DNA of 49,441 nucleotides from Paracoccaceae bacterium (GCA_023383015.1 JAHDXW010000002.1:141815-191255), one strand, 5' to 3'; counted from the stretch's first letter, positions 35,737 through 45,163 are shown. A program made the numbers and translations. The notes: generated by a model from the sequence alone, not told the origin.

Positions 35737-36993
35737 ATGATCGAGGACACGCCGGGGCTGATCGAGGCGGTGCGCGACCGCTTCGCCCATGTCGACCGCT
35801 GCCCCTGGCAGGGGGAGCGGATCTTCCTCGAGAACGCCGGCGGGGCGCTGACCCTGAAGTCAGTGGTCGAGACCTCGGCCCGCTTCGCCGCCATCCCCGA
35901 CAACCAGGGGCGCGACAACCCGGCCTCGCAGGCGCTGATGGAGGTCATCGCCCGCGCCAGGCAGGACATGCGCTGCTTCTTCGGTGCGGCCCGGGGCGAG
36001 TTCCTCCTCGGCGAAAGCGGCACCGAACTGCTGTTCCGCCTGATCTCGGTGGCGGCACTCGGAACCGCTCCGGGGGGCAGGATTCTCGGCAGTACGCTCG
36101 AACACCCCGCCTCGCGCAGCGCCGCCGCGCGCTGGGCCGGAGTGGCCGGCAAGAAGCACGTGCTCGTGCCGCACGACAGCGCGCTCGGTACAGTCGATGC
36201 GGCGGCCTATGCCGCCGGCCTGACCGCCGACACGCGGGTGGCCACGATCGTGCACACCTCGCCCGTGACCGGCATGGGCGTCGACGTCGCGGCCATCGCC
36301 GCGCGCATCCGCGCGACCGCGCCGGACTGCATCATCGTCGTCGACGGCATCCAGCATGCGGCGCACGGCGGGATCGGCATCGACGGCTACGACATCGACG
36401 GCTACGTGATCTCGCCCTACAAGGTGTTCGCGCGCCACGGCTACGGCATCGCGTGGGTGTCCGAGCGGCTGCGCGCGCTGCCCCATGATGCGCTGCTCGG
36501 CGGCGCCGAGGGCAACTGGGAGCTCGGGACCCGCGACACCGGGGCCTATGCCACCTTCTCCGACGTCGTCGACTACCACGACTGGCTGGGCGGAACCCTC
36601 GTCGAGACGACCGACCGCGCGGCGCGGCTGGCGGCGGCGGGGCGGGCGGTCGCGGCACAGGAACATGCGCTGACCGAGGCAATGCTGCGGGGCACCGGCA
36701 ATCTCCACGGGCTTGCGGAACTGCCCGGGGTCGGCATCCTCGGCGGGGCCGACAACCCCCGGCGCGAGGGGCTGGTGTCGTTCTGGGTGGCCGGGCGGCC
36801 GTCGGCGGACATCGTCGCCGCGCTCGGCGCCCGGGGCATCCGCGTGCACGTCCGCAAGGCCGACCACTACTCGGGCGCCATCCTCGGGCCGCTGGGCCTT
36901 GCCGACTGTGTCCGCGTCTCGGTCTGCCACTACAACACCCGGGCCGAGATCGCCTGCTTCCTTGCCGCGATGCGGGCAATCCTCGCTGCCTGA
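35737..36993 (+). CDS. Class-V aminotransferase-fold PLP enzyme
   Basis: 418 residues of fold-type I. IFLENAGGALTLKSVVE is the N-terminal substrate segment; the cofactor Asp is in IIVVDGIQHAAHG (about D203) and the Schiff-base Lys in YVISPYKVFARHG (about K229). The C-terminal GIRVHVRKADHYSG and VRVSVCHYNT match SufS-like members, but no desulfurase Cys loop is evident. GGAGGGAAGG precedes the ATG. A strong terminator follows. It is the last gene of the importer/isochorismatase operon. The other polyamine-type importer in this window also has a class-V enzyme, which suggests that removal or rearrangement of an amino group is part of both pathways. Confidence 0.88.
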   Translation: MIEDTPGLIEAVRDRFAHVDRCPWQGERIFLENAGGALTLKSVVETSARFAAIPDNQGRDNPASQALMEVIARARQDMRCFFGAARGEFLLGESGTELLFRLISVAALGTAPGGRILGSTLEHPASRSAAARWAGVAGKKHVLVPHDSALGTVDAAAYAAGLTADTRVATIVHTSPVTGMGVDVAAIAARIRATAPDCIIVVDGIQHAAHGGIGIDGYDIDGYVISPYKVFARHGYGIAWVSERLRALPHDALLGGAEGNWELGTRDTGAYATFSDVVDYHDWLGGTLVETTDRAARLAAAGRAVAAQEHALTEAMLRGTGNLHGLAELPGVGILGGADNPRREGLVSFWVAGRPSADIVAALGARGIRVHVRKADHYSGAILGPLGLADCVRVSVCHYNTRAEIACFLAAMRAILAA

Positions 36994-37006
36994 CGGGCCC
37001 GGCGGC

Positions 37007-37034
37007 GGCCCGCCCCCTCCGCGGGGGGCGGGCC
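37007..37034. terminator. Bidirectional GC-hairpin terminator
   Basis: A perfect 11-bp inverted repeat (37007-37017 with 37024-37034) with a 6-nt loop, between the convergent class-V PLP and M24 genes. It is suited to ending both transcripts, although no T-tract follows. Confidence 0.65.
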
Positions 37035-37040
37035 GGCAGG

Positions 37041-38264
37041 TCAGTGCCAGAGCATCGGCGTCGTCGTCAGCAGTTCCAGGCCGTCGCGGGTCACCAGGTA
37101 GTTTTCCTCGAAGCCAGCGTTGCCGACCCCGTTGCGGGCAAGGAAGGCCTCGACCCCGATCAGCATGCCCTCCTCGAACACCGCATCGTGCTCCAGCACC
37201 GTGCTGATGTACGGCGGCCCCTCGAAGTAAAGGCCGTGGGGATGCCCGAAGAAGGGGAACTTCTCGGCCGCCGGGTCAGCGTCGGGTCCGAAGGCCGCGA
37301 CCATCCGGTCGCCGATCGCCGCCGCCTCGCCGAAGCCCATGCCTGGCCGGATTGCCGCCGCGATCGCCGTGACGACACCCGCGGTCGCCTCGAGCAGCGC
37401 CGCCTGCGCCGCGTCGGGGCGCCGGCCGGACACCGCGCTGCGTCCGGGGTCGAGGTAATAGCCGTGGCGGAACGGGCCGATCAGGAAGGCCCGCACCATG
37501 GCCCCCGGCCCCGGCGCGACATCGCGGCACCCCGCCAGCGGGTCGCCGCAGGTGTAGCCGATGGTGTCGCCATGGCTGATCTGGATCTTGTCCATCACCC
37601 CGCCGCCGGCCACCACCTCATGGGCCGCCAGCGCCGCCGCCGCCCGCTCGGTCCGGCCGCCGATAAGCGCCTCCATCATCGCCGTCATGGCCCGGCTGGC
37701 GATCTCCCCCGCCTCGCGGATCACCGCGCATTCGGCCGGCGACTTGACCATGCGGATGCGGCGGATCAGGTCGTCCTCGAACCGCCAGACGATGCCCGGG
37801 GTCGCGGCACGCAACTGCTCCCAGTATTTCATCGGGAAGAAGTCGGTGCCGACAAAGCCGACCTCGCCCGACAGCCCGAGCTCGGCCAGCATGTCCACGG
37901 TGCGCGCCACGGGGTCGGCAGCGGCCACGAAGCGGTCGGTCGCCACCACCCCGGCATGCACGTCGGGATCGTCGGCGACCAGCACCGGCGTCTCTCCCGC
38001 GCGCAGGATGACGGCACAGAAGGCGCGGGCAGAGAACGGCGCCGCGTCGAACCCCTGCCCGGCCTTGGACGAGAAATAGCTGGTCAGGTAGAGCACGTCG
38101 CCCGCGCGGTCGAAGGTCGATGCCGTCCTTCCCCACACCACCGCCGCCGTCAGCCCCCGCCGGCGCATCGCCGCCTCCGCCCGCGCCCAGCGCTGCCGGT
38201 ATTCCTCCCGCGCGAACGGCAAAAGCGACGGGGCCACGGGTGAGAAGGTGGACGGACCGGTCAT
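37041..38264 (-). CDS. M24-family protein, creatinase/prolidase-like
   Basis: 407 residues, the size of creatinase. An N-terminal creatinase domain (about 20-160) is followed by a pita-bread domain. Of the five metal ligands of Xaa-Pro peptidases, the second Asp (HGYYLDPGRS, about D272), His (FFGHPHGLYF, about H341), Glu (GVEAFLA, about E372) and Glu (GFEENYLVT, about E386) seem present, but the first Asp position reads Leu/Ile in AFLIGPFRHG. Creatinase itself works without metal, so hydrolysis of a C-N bond in a small guanidino or amide compound is possible. GGGAGG precedes the ATG at 38264; a TTG 18 bp earlier is less likely. It diverges from the ABC operon and shares a control region with it. 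Confidence 0.82.
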   Translation of the reverse strand: MTGPSTFSPVAPSLLPFAREEYRQRWARAEAAMRRRGLTAAVVWGRTASTFDRAGDVLYLTSYFSSKAGQGFDAAPFSARAFCAVILRAGETPVLVADDPDVHAGVVATDRFVAAADPVARTVDMLAELGLSGEVGFVGTDFFPMKYWEQLRAATPGIVWRFEDDLIRRIRMVKSPAECAVIREAGEIASRAMTAMMEALIGGRTERAAAALAAHEVVAGGGVMDKIQISHGDTIGYTCGDPLAGCRDVAPGPGAMVRAFLIGPFRHGYYLDPGRSAVSGRRPDAAQAALLEATAGVVTAIAAAIRPGMGFGEAAAIGDRMVAAFGPDADPAAEKFPFFGHPHGLYFEGPPYISTVLEHDAVFEEGMLIGVEAFLARNGVGNAGFEENYLVTRDGLELLTTTPMLWH

Positions 38265-38289
38265 GGCAAGCCTCCCTGGCAATGAGGGT

Positions 38290-38317
38290 TTGACAATATG
38301 CAGGAGATATATTTAAC
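38290..38317 (+). promoter_or_regulatory. Promoter with ATAT-N9-ATAT operator (site B)
   Basis: A perfect -35 box TTGACA (38290-38295), a 16-nt spacer and TTTAAC (38312-38317) lie between the M24 gene and the divergent amino-acid importer. ATAT (38296-38299) and ATAT (38309-38312) fall inside the promoter and resemble sites A and C; the core CAG-AGATATATT is nearly that of site A with two extra nucleotides. A start of translation upstream at 38298 is excluded because it lies in this promoter. Confidence 0.55.
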
Positions 38318-38351
38318 CTCGGAACGTCAAGGACAGATTGCGGACCCGGTG

Positions 38352-39113
38352 ATGGCGTTCTTGGAACTGACCGACGTCAGCAAGGCTTTCGGTGACCGCA
38401 CGGTTCTGCGCAACGTGTCGCTGGCCGTCGAGAAGGGCGAGGTCGTCTCGGTCATCGGGGCCAGCGGGTCGGGCAAGAGCACGCTGCTCCGCTGCATCAA
38501 CCTCCTCGAGGTGCCGCAGTCCGGGCGCCTGCGCTTCCTCGACCGGACGATCGACTATGCCGAGGTGACGCGCGGGCGCATGCGGCAGGCCAGCTACGCC
38601 GTGCTGCGGCAGCGCATCGGAATGGTGTTCCAGAGCTTCAACCTCTGGCCGCACATGACGGTGCGCGGCAACGTCACCGAGGGGCCGGTCCAGGTCCTCG
38701 GCCTCGACAGGACCGAGGCCGACGCCCGCGCCGAGGCCATCCTCGCTAAGGTCGGCCTCTCCGAGAAGATCGACGCCTGGCCCGGCACGCTCTCGGGTGG
38801 CCAGCAGCAGCGCGTCGCCATTGCCCGCGCGCTGGCCATGCGCCCGGCACTGATGCTGTTCGACGAGGTCACCTCGGCACTCGACCCCGAGATGGTGGGC
38901 GAGGTCCTGGACCTCATGAAGCAGCTTGCCGACGAGGGCATGACGATGCTGGTCGTCACCCATGAGATGGGCTTCGCCCGCCACGTCAGCGACCGCATCG
39001 CCTTCGTCCACGAGGGCCGCATCGCCGAGATCGGCCCTGCCGAGCAGATGATGGCGGCCCCCCGGAACCCCGAGACACGGCGCTTCCTCGACCGGGTCCT
39101 CCACCACACCTGA
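38352..39113 (+). CDS. Polar amino-acid-type ABC ATPase (GlnQ/HisP-like)
   Basis: 253 residues, one nucleotide-binding domain: [18 protein letters not shown] (Walker A and the family-typical CINLLE), [46 protein letters not shown] and [11 protein letters not shown]. These are diagnostic of the HisP/GlnQ group. The ATG at 38352 (an adjacent GTG at 38349 is also possible) is placed after the promoter. It pairs with the single permease and binding protein that follow. Confidence 0.94.
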   Translation: MAFLELTDVSKAFGDRTVLRNVSLAVEKGEVVSVIGASGSGKSTLLRCINLLEVPQSGRLRFLDRTIDYAEVTRGRMRQASYAVLRQRIGMVFQSFNLWPHMTVRGNVTEGPVQVLGLDRTEADARAEAILAKVGLSEKIDAWPGTLSGGQQQRVAIARALAMRPALMLFDEVTSALDPEMVGEVLDLMKQLADEGMTMLVVTHEMGFARHVSDRIAFVHEGRIAEIGPAEQMMAAPRNPETRRFLDRVLHHT

Positions 39114-39132
39114 ACACGGAGGATCGCCGCGC

Positions 39133-39783
39133 GTGGACCTCGTCCGATCCGTCACCGACTACCTGCCGGGCATGCTGCGGGCCGGCGTGCTCGCCTTCCA
39201 GATCACGCTGCTCGCGATCCTGCTCAGCTGGGTGCTCGGCCTGGCCACCGCCCTGATGAAGACCAGCGGCAACGCCCTTCTCGCCGCGCCGGCCGGGTTC
39301 TACGTCTGGTTCATCCGCGGCACCCCGTCGCTGATCCAGATATTCATCATCTACTTCGGCCTGCCGCAGATCGGCATCCGCATGTCGCCCTTCGTCGCCG
39401 GCGTGGTGGCGCTCGGGCTCTGCTCGGGGGCCTATGTCGCCGAGGTGGTGCGCGCGGGGCTGATGGCGATCCCGAAGGGCCAGTGGGAATCGGCCCGCGC
39501 GATCGGCATGGCACCGGCGCTGCTGATGCGCCGGATCATCCTGCCCCAGGTGGTGCGCATCATCGTGCCACCGCTCACGAACGAGGCCATCAACACGCTG
39601 AAGAACACCTCGCTCCTGTCGGCGATCACGGTGATGGAGCTTACCCTCTACACCCAGATGGCGATCGCCGCGACGTTCAGGCCGTTCGATTTCTACATCA
39701 TGGCGGCGCTGCTCTATCTCGTCATGACGACGCTCCTCAGCCGGTTCGCCACCTGGTTCGAGCGTCGCTTCCAGATTCACTGA
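39133..39783 (+). CDS. Polar amino-acid-type ABC permease (HisM/GlnP-like)
   Basis: 216 residues, about five helices. FYVWFIRGTPSLIQIFIIYF carries the RGTP motif and GQWESARAIGMAPALLMRRI the EAA loop of HisM/GlnP permeases. The GTG at 39133 follows GGAGG. Only one permease is encoded, so the channel is probably a homodimer. Confidence 0.93.
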   Translation: MDLVRSVTDYLPGMLRAGVLAFQITLLAILLSWVLGLATALMKTSGNALLAAPAGFYVWFIRGTPSLIQIFIIYFGLPQIGIRMSPFVAGVVALGLCSGAYVAEVVRAGLMAIPKGQWESARAIGMAPALLMRRIILPQVVRIIVPPLTNEAINTLKNTSLLSAITVMELTLYTQMAIAATFRPFDFYIMAALLYLVMTTLLSRFATWFERRFQIH

Positions 39784-39811
39784 GAACGATCCACCAGCAG
39801 GGGAGACTGCA

Positions 39812-40609
39812 ATGAAGAGGCGTACCTTCCTGAGTGCTTCCGCCGGCGCGCTGGCCGCCCCGGCGCTGCTGCGCGCGCCTGCCTTTGCGGCCGGCGACCT
39901 CGAACTGCTTCAGCCCGGCGTGCTGAAGTCGGCCACGGAGGGCACCTTCCCGCCCTTCAGCTTCCGCGCCCCCGACGGCAAGCTCGACGGGCTCGAGATG
40001 CGGATCATGGGCGAGATCGCCGACCGCCTCGGCCTTGCCTACGAGCCGGTCGTGATCAAGTGGGAATCGATGCTGATCGGCCTGCAGGCCGACCAGTACG
40101 ACATCGTCGGCAACGCCATGGGCATCACCGCCGAGCGCCAGCAGCAGGTCACGTTCTGCGACGGCTGGCTGGAATCGGGCGCCCAGCTGATCGTTCCGGC
40201 GGCCTCGGACATCGCCGGCGCCGAGGGCACGTCCGGCAAGCGCATCGGGGTGATCACCGCCTCGATCTTCGTGCCGCTGGTCGAGGGCTGGGGGGCCGAG
40301 GCCGTGCACTACCGGGCCGACATCGACGCGATGATGGACACCGTGAACGGCCAGGTCGACGGGATGGTCACCGATTCCATCGCCGGCGCCTACGCGATCG
40401 CGCTCGCCAACCTGCCGCTGAAGCTGGTCGGCGGCCTGCACTCGCCCTACCAGATGGGCTGGGCGGTGAAGAAGGGCAAGCCGAACCTCGTCACCGCGAT
40501 CAACACCACGCGGGCGGCGATGGTCGCCGACGGCACCGTCGCGCGCCTGTTCGACGACCTGATCGGCTATGATCCCTCGCCTGCCGAGCCCGTCCGCAGC
40601 CTTCTCTGA
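39812..40609 (+). CDS. Polar amino-acid-type ABC substrate-binding protein with Tat leader
   Basis: 265 residues. KRRTFLSASAGALAAPALL followed by PAFAA is a twin-arginine leader. The mature domain has LKSATEGTFPPFSFRAPDGK, GLEMRIMGEIADRLGL, DIVGNAMGITAERQQQVTF and VDGMVTDSIAGAYAI, the standard family-3 binding fold. Ligands of this family are amino acids and related small zwitterions. It ends the operon that starts at 38352 and is followed by a strong hairpin. Confidence 0.92.
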   Translation: MKRRTFLSASAGALAAPALLRAPAFAAGDLELLQPGVLKSATEGTFPPFSFRAPDGKLDGLEMRIMGEIADRLGLAYEPVVIKWESMLIGLQADQYDIVGNAMGITAERQQQVTFCDGWLESGAQLIVPAASDIAGAEGTSGKRIGVITASIFVPLVEGWGAEAVHYRADIDAMMDTVNGQVDGMVTDSIAGAYAIALANLPLKLVGGLHSPYQMGWAVKKGKPNLVTAINTTRAAMVADGTVARLFDDLIGYDPSPAEPVRSLL

Positions 40610-40615
40610 GGCGCC

Positions 40616-40639
40616 GGGGGCCGGCCCCGGCCGGCCCCC
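40616..40639. terminator. Bidirectional GC-hairpin terminator
   Basis: A perfect 9-bp stem (40616-40624 with 40631-40639) with a 6-nt loop, followed by a short T-containing stretch, between the convergent binding-protein and GntR genes. Confidence 0.65.
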
Positions 40640-40677
40640 TTCTACCCCCGCCCCGAGCCTCCTGCCGCGGCGCGGCG

Positions 40678-41442
40678 TCAGACCGTCTCGAAGGTGACCT
40701 CGCGGCGCATCGCCCCTTCCATCAGCCGGCTCAGCCGTTCCCTGAACAGCCCGGCATGGCGCGTCATCACCTCCACCAGGCGGTCGCGGTCCTCGTCGCG
40801 GATCGCCTCGATGATCCGGCGGTGGTCCTCGGTGGTGCGGTCGAACAGCCGCGCATGGCCGTCGCTCTGCGATTTCTCGGCCCGGTAGACGTAGTAGGAC
40901 AGCCGGCGCGCAAGGCTGTGCAGGTGCTGCGAGAACTGCTCGATGTGCACGTTCCCCGTGGCCGCCGCCAGCACCGCATGGAACTCGGCGTTCTGCGCCG
41001 TAACGTTCAGGATGTCGCCTGCGGCGGTGAAGCGCTCGTAGCCCGCATCCACGGCGCGCAGCGTGGCCAGCAGGTCGGGATGGTCGAAGCGCACCCGCGC
41101 CGCCACCATCCGCTCCGACAGCGCATAGGCGTCCAGCAGCTGCATCGCGTTCTCGAGGTTCATCGGCGCGACCACGAAGCCGCGCGTGCCGCGCGCCTCG
41201 ATCAGCCCTTCCGACATCAGCCGGTTCAGCGCCTCCCTGATCGGCGTCCGTCCGACCGCGAACGTCTCGATCAGGGACTTCTCGTCAAGCCGCATCCCCG
41301 GCGGGAGGGTGAGATCGAGGATGCGGTCGCGCACCATCTCGGTGGCCCGGTCCGCCAGCGAACTGCGCTCGCGCAGGTCGGCCATCGGGGCCATGCCCGC
41401 GGCGGGCGCCGCCTTGAGTGGTGCTCCAGCAGTCCTCATCAC
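40678..41442 (-). CDS. GntR-family transcriptional regulator (FCD subfamily)
   Basis: 254 residues. An N-terminal winged helix at about 25-95 includes ATEMVRDRILDLTLPPGMRL, KSLIETFAVGRTPIREALN and LIEARGTRGFVV. A helical FCD effector domain follows, with metal-binding His residues in NAEFHAVLAAATGN, EDHRRIIEAI and TRHAGLF. The GTG at 41442 overlaps the hyuB stop as GTGA; ATG at 41439 is the alternative. As last gene of the hyu operon it is probably autoregulated through the divergent promoter at 47.3 kb. Similar AT-rich elements before two other units suggest it controls the whole 31-49 kb region; this is inferred. Confidence 0.9.
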   Translation of the reverse strand: MMRTAGAPLKAAPAAGMAPMADLRERSSLADRATEMVRDRILDLTLPPGMRLDEKSLIETFAVGRTPIREALNRLMSEGLIEARGTRGFVVAPMNLENAMQLLDAYALSERMVAARVRFDHPDLLATLRAVDAGYERFTAAGDILNVTAQNAEFHAVLAAATGNVHIEQFSQHLHSLARRLSYYVYRAEKSQSDGHARLFDRTTEDHRRIIEAIRDEDRDRLVEVMTRHAGLFRERLSRLMEGAMRREVTFETV

Positions 41443-43115
41443 GATGATGAATAGTCGCTTCCGTAGTGCTGCACCAGATACCCCTCGCTGAACTTGCCGC
41501 TGCGGGCATCGTCGGCCACTGCCAGGGGGTCGCGGTCCGACGGCGGGCCGTAGCCCCCCGCCCCCGGCGTCACGACGCTGATCACCGCATCCGGCCCCAC
41601 CCGCAGGGCCGAGGGCTTGTTGGCAAGCCGGGTCTCGGTGCCGTCATCGCCGATCACCGCGAACCGCCCCGTTCCCCCGGGCTGGCCGCCGAACAGCCCC
41701 CAGGGCGGGTTGACGAAGCGCTCGCCCTGCCCCGAGAAGGTCGTCGCATGGCCAAGCGCCCGGTAGTCGCGGCGGATCGACAGCCCGCCGCGGAACCGCC
41801 CCGCCCCGCCGGTGTCGGGCACCAGCTCGTAGCGCTCGACCATCAGCGGATATTCGGTCTCCAGCGCCTCGATCGGCAGGTTGGAGGTGTTGGTCATGTG
41901 CACCTGCACGCCGTCGGTGCCGTCCTTGTAGGCCCGCCCCCCGGCGCCGCCGCCGAGCGTCTCGAGGTAGACATAGTAGCGGCCGTCGGGGGCCTTGCCG
42001 AAGAAGGCGGCCGAGGTGTTGGCGCCGTTTCCGGCGGCGATGATCCGGTCAGGGCAGGCCGGCGCCAGGGCGCCGAAGATGACGTCGACAATGCGCTGCC
42101 CGGTCTGGGCGCGCGCCGCCGAGGCCGCCGGGAACGAGGCGTTGACGACACTGCCGGCCGGCGCCCTGATCGTCACCGGGTCGAGCAGCCCGTGGTTCTG
42201 CGGGCACTCGGGGTCCAGAAGCACCTTCAGCGAATACAGGCACGCCGCCTGCAGCCCCGCCATGGTGACGTTGTTGTTGCCCTCAACCTGCGGGTCGGTA
42301 CCGTCGAAGTCGAACTCGATCTCCTCGCCCCTGACGGTGATCCGCAGCCGGATGCGGATGTTGCGGCGCGACAGCCCGTCGTCGTCGACGATGTCCTCGA
42401 ACTCGTAGGCGCCGTCCTTCAGCTCGGCGATTGCCGCCCGGAACCGGCGGGCGACGGCGGCGACGATCTCGTCGCACCCCTCGGCAATCCGCTCCTTGCC
42501 CCAGCGGTCGATCAGCGCCTCGCAACGGCGCACGCCAAGCTGGTTGGCCGCGATCTGGGCGTTGTAGTCGCCCAGCCGCTCCTCGGGAACGCGCACGTTC
42601 AGCAGGATCAGGTCCATCACGCCCTGTTGAAGCCTCCCGGCATCGAACAGCCGGATCGGCGGGATGCGCAGGCCCTCCTGGTAGATCTCGGTCATCCCAC
42701 CCGCCATCGAGCCCGGGGCCATGCCGCCGATGTCGGCATGGTGCGCGATGTTGCACACGAACATCACCAGTTCGCCGTCGCGGAACACCGGGGCGGCCAT
42801 CGCCACGTCGGGCAGGTGCGAGCCGCGCCCGACATAGGGGTCGTTCGACAGGAACATGTCACCGGGCTTCAGCGCGTCGCAGCCGAACTTCTCCAGCACC
42901 ACCTCGACGAGGCCCAGCATCGAGGCGAGGTGAAGTGGCATGCTCTCGCCCTGCACCACGACGCGGCCCCGCGCGTCGAACAGCGCCGTCGAGTGGTCGC
43001 GCCGCTCCTTGATGTTGGTGGAGTACGAGCTCTTCATCAGCGCGATGTACATCTCGTCGGCGATGCTCGACATCGCGTTGCGGAGCAGTTCCGCGTCGAT
43101 TCCGGTCATGCTCAT
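41439..43115 (-). CDS. hyuB: Hydantoinase B / oxoprolinase family subunit
   Basis: 558 residues, the full length of HyuB. Family stretches include MKSSYSTNIKERRDHSTALF, GDMFLSNDPYVGRGSHLPDV, FVCNIAHHADIGGMAPGSM, NNNVTMAGLQAACLYSLKVL and GGLSIRRDYRAL. HyuB acts with HyuA to open cyclic imides or amides (hydantoins, N-methylhydantoin, 5-oxoproline, and with related subunits acetone or acetophenone) using ATP. The ATG at 43115 overlaps the hyuA stop as ATGA, showing coupled synthesis of the two subunits. Confidence 0.93.
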   Translation of the reverse strand: MSMTGIDAELLRNAMSSIADEMYIALMKSSYSTNIKERRDHSTALFDARGRVVVQGESMPLHLASMLGLVEVVLEKFGCDALKPGDMFLSNDPYVGRGSHLPDVAMAAPVFRDGELVMFVCNIAHHADIGGMAPGSMAGGMTEIYQEGLRIPPIRLFDAGRLQQGVMDLILLNVRVPEERLGDYNAQIAANQLGVRRCEALIDRWGKERIAEGCDEIVAAVARRFRAAIAELKDGAYEFEDIVDDDGLSRRNIRIRLRITVRGEEIEFDFDGTDPQVEGNNNVTMAGLQAACLYSLKVLLDPECPQNHGLLDPVTIRAPAGSVVNASFPAASAARAQTGQRIVDVIFGALAPACPDRIIAAGNGANTSAAFFGKAPDGRYYVYLETLGGGAGGRAYKDGTDGVQVHMTNTSNLPIEALETEYPLMVERYELVPDTGGAGRFRGGLSIRRDYRALGHATTFSGQGERFVNPPWGLFGGQPGGTGRFAVIGDDGTETRLANKPSALRVGPDAVISVVTPGAGGYGPPSDRDPLAVADDARSGKFSEGYLVQHYGSDYSSS

Positions 43116-45160
43116 CGCACGGTCTCCCTGACGTCGATGACGAGGTTGCCCCAGCGGTCCACCGCGCAGCTGTCGCCGGGAAACACCAGGACGGTCGTGT
43201 CCATCTGCTCGATGATCGCCGGCCCGACGATCACATGGCCCGGGGTCAGCGCCTCGCGGTCGAACACCGGGGTCGAGACACGGGTCGTGCCGGCGAACAG
43301 CGTCTCGCGCAGTTCCCGCGGCAGGCCGGGCTCGGCGGGCTCGAACTGCGGCAGGTCGGCGATCTCCAGCATGCCCAGCGCCTTCACCGCGAGGTTCACG
43401 ATCTGGATCGGCTCCGACCGGGCGGCGAAGCCGTAGCTTGTCTCGTGAGCGGCATGGAACTTCTCGGCCATGTCGGCGGCCATCGCGCGATCGTCCAGCG
43501 ACAGCTCCAGCGGCAGCGTCAGCTCGTAGTTCTGGCCGACGTAGCGCGCCCCGACCGTCCATGCCGTGCGCCGCTGCGCCGCGGGCACCTCCTCCCGGGC
43601 GAACCACTCCTCCACCTGCCGCCCGAGCACCGCCGACGCCTCGCGCAGCACGCCGGCGTTGCCGGCGTCAAGCGGGGCAAGGATCGTGCGCACGAACTCC
43701 ACGCTCAGGGGCGCGTTCATCGCCCCCTCGGCGCACAGGATCCCCGGGTTCGGCGGCACCACGATCCGGCCGATGCCGAGGTCGCGCGCCACATCGGTGG
43801 CATGCAGCGGGCCGGCGCCACCGTAGACGAACAGGACGAAATCCCGCGGGCTGTGGCCACGCTCGACCGAGATCGCCCGGATCGCCTTGACCATGCGCGC
43901 GCAGGCGACGTTGACGATGCCCAGCGCCGCCGCGTCGGTCGTCACCCCGAGCTTCCGGGCGAGGCTGTCGATGCAGGCAGCCGACAGGTCGCTGCGGATC
44001 GGCATCTTGCCGCCGAGCAGCGCCTCGGCGTTCAGCCGGCCGAGGAAGACGTTGGCGTCGGTGACGGTCGCCTCGGTGCCGCCGAGGTTGTAGCAGGCCG
44101 GCCCGGGCACCGCGCCGGCGCTCTGCGGCCCGACCTTCAGAAGCCCCGAACGGTCGATCCAGGCGATCGAGCCGCCGCCCGCCCCCACGGCGTTGACGTC
44201 CATCGCAGGAATCCGCACCGGGAAGCCGGCAAGGTCGCGCTCGCTCACCTCCACCGGCCGCCCGCCGCGCAGCAGCGCGACATCGGCGCTGGTGCCGCCC
44301 ACGTCCAGCGTGATGATGTTCAGGAACCCCGCCTCGGTCGCCCGGCGCAGCGCCCCCTGGACACCCGCCGCCGGCCCCGACAGCGATGCACGCACCGGCA
44401 GTTCGCGGGCCATCTTCACGGACATCAGCCCGCCCGAGCTCTGGCTGATCTTCACCTCGGCCGTGATCCCCAGCGCCGCCACCCCGTCGGTCAGCCGCTC
44501 GAGGTAGGACGTGAGCGTCGTGATCAGCGCCGCGTTCAGCACCGCCGTAGAGAACCGCTCGTATTCCCGGAACTCGGGATAGACCGAGGCCGAGGTCAGC
44601 ACGCGCACACCGGCCGGCAGCGCCTGGCGCAGGATGGCAGCCGTGCGGTTCTCGTCCTCGGGATAGGCATAGGAGTGCAGGAAGCAGACGACGACGCAGT
44701 CCACCGCCTCGGCGGCCAGCGTCGCGCCGGCGCGGCGGACGGCTTCCTCGTCCAGCGCGATGCGGGCGGTTCCGTCCGCCAGCCGGCGCTGCGGAACCTC
44801 GATGCGCAGGTGCCGGTCCACCAGCGGCGCGGGAAAGTCGAGGTGCATGTCGTAGACCCGCGGGCGCGTCTGACGGCCGATCTCCAGCAGGTCGCGAAAG
44901 CCCTGCGACGTGACCACGGCGACCTTGCCGCAGCGTCGCTGGATCAGCGCGTTCGTCCCCACGGTGGTTCCGTGGGCGATCCGCCGCACCGCCGCCGCCG
45001 CCAGCCCGTGCTCCTCCAGCATCTCCCTGAGGCCGCTGATGATCGCACGCTCCGGCGCATCGGGCGTGGTGGGCAGCTTGTGCAGGACGATGTTGGACCC
45101 GTCATCGCGGTTCAGCGCGATATCCGTGAAGGTCCCGCCGACGTCGATCCCGATGTACAT
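43112..45160 (-). CDS. hyuA: Hydantoinase A / oxoprolinase family subunit (ATP-binding)
   Basis: 682 residues, full-length HyuA. The start MYIGIDVGGTFTDIALNRDD is the phosphate-binding motif of the ASKHA-like fold; RRIAHGTTVGTNALIQRR, ITLDVGGTSADVALLRGG, NAVGAGGGSIAW and FVYGGAGPLHATDVARDLGI follow in the usual order. It supplies the ATP-dependent step for ring opening with HyuB. Three nucleotides separate it from the flavin monooxygenase gene, and GGAGACC at that gene's end may serve as ribosome site. Confidence 0.94.
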   Translation of the reverse strand: MYIGIDVGGTFTDIALNRDDGSNIVLHKLPTTPDAPERAIISGLREMLEEHGLAAAAVRRIAHGTTVGTNALIQRRCGKVAVVTSQGFRDLLEIGRQTRPRVYDMHLDFPAPLVDRHLRIEVPQRRLADGTARIALDEEAVRRAGATLAAEAVDCVVVCFLHSYAYPEDENRTAAILRQALPAGVRVLTSASVYPEFREYERFSTAVLNAALITTLTSYLERLTDGVAALGITAEVKISQSSGGLMSVKMARELPVRASLSGPAAGVQGALRRATEAGFLNIITLDVGGTSADVALLRGGRPVEVSERDLAGFPVRIPAMDVNAVGAGGGSIAWIDRSGLLKVGPQSAGAVPGPACYNLGGTEATVTDANVFLGRLNAEALLGGKMPIRSDLSAACIDSLARKLGVTTDAAALGIVNVACARMVKAIRAISVERGHSPRDFVLFVYGGAGPLHATDVARDLGIGRIVVPPNPGILCAEGAMNAPLSVEFVRTILAPLDAGNAGVLREASAVLGRQVEEWFAREEVPAAQRRTAWTVGARYVGQNYELTLPLELSLDDRAMAADMAEKFHAAHETSYGFAARSEPIQIVNLAVKALGMLEIADLPQFEPAEPGLPRELRETLFAGTTRVSTPVFDREALTPGHVIVGPAIIEQMDTTVLVFPGDSCAVDRWGNLVIDVRETVR

Positions 45161-45163
45161 GAT

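Noticed and set aside
38298-38351. An earlier ATG (38298) for the amino-acid ABC ATPase
   Set aside because: It lies between the -35 TTGACA and the -10 box of the promoter, so it would not be transcribed from that promoter.
43112-45160. Assignment of HyuA/HyuB specifically as 5-oxoprolinase or acetone carboxylase
   Set aside because: The family motifs are shared by all these enzymes; the neighbours favour a hydantoin-type amide, and a third acetone-carboxylase-type subunit gene is absent.
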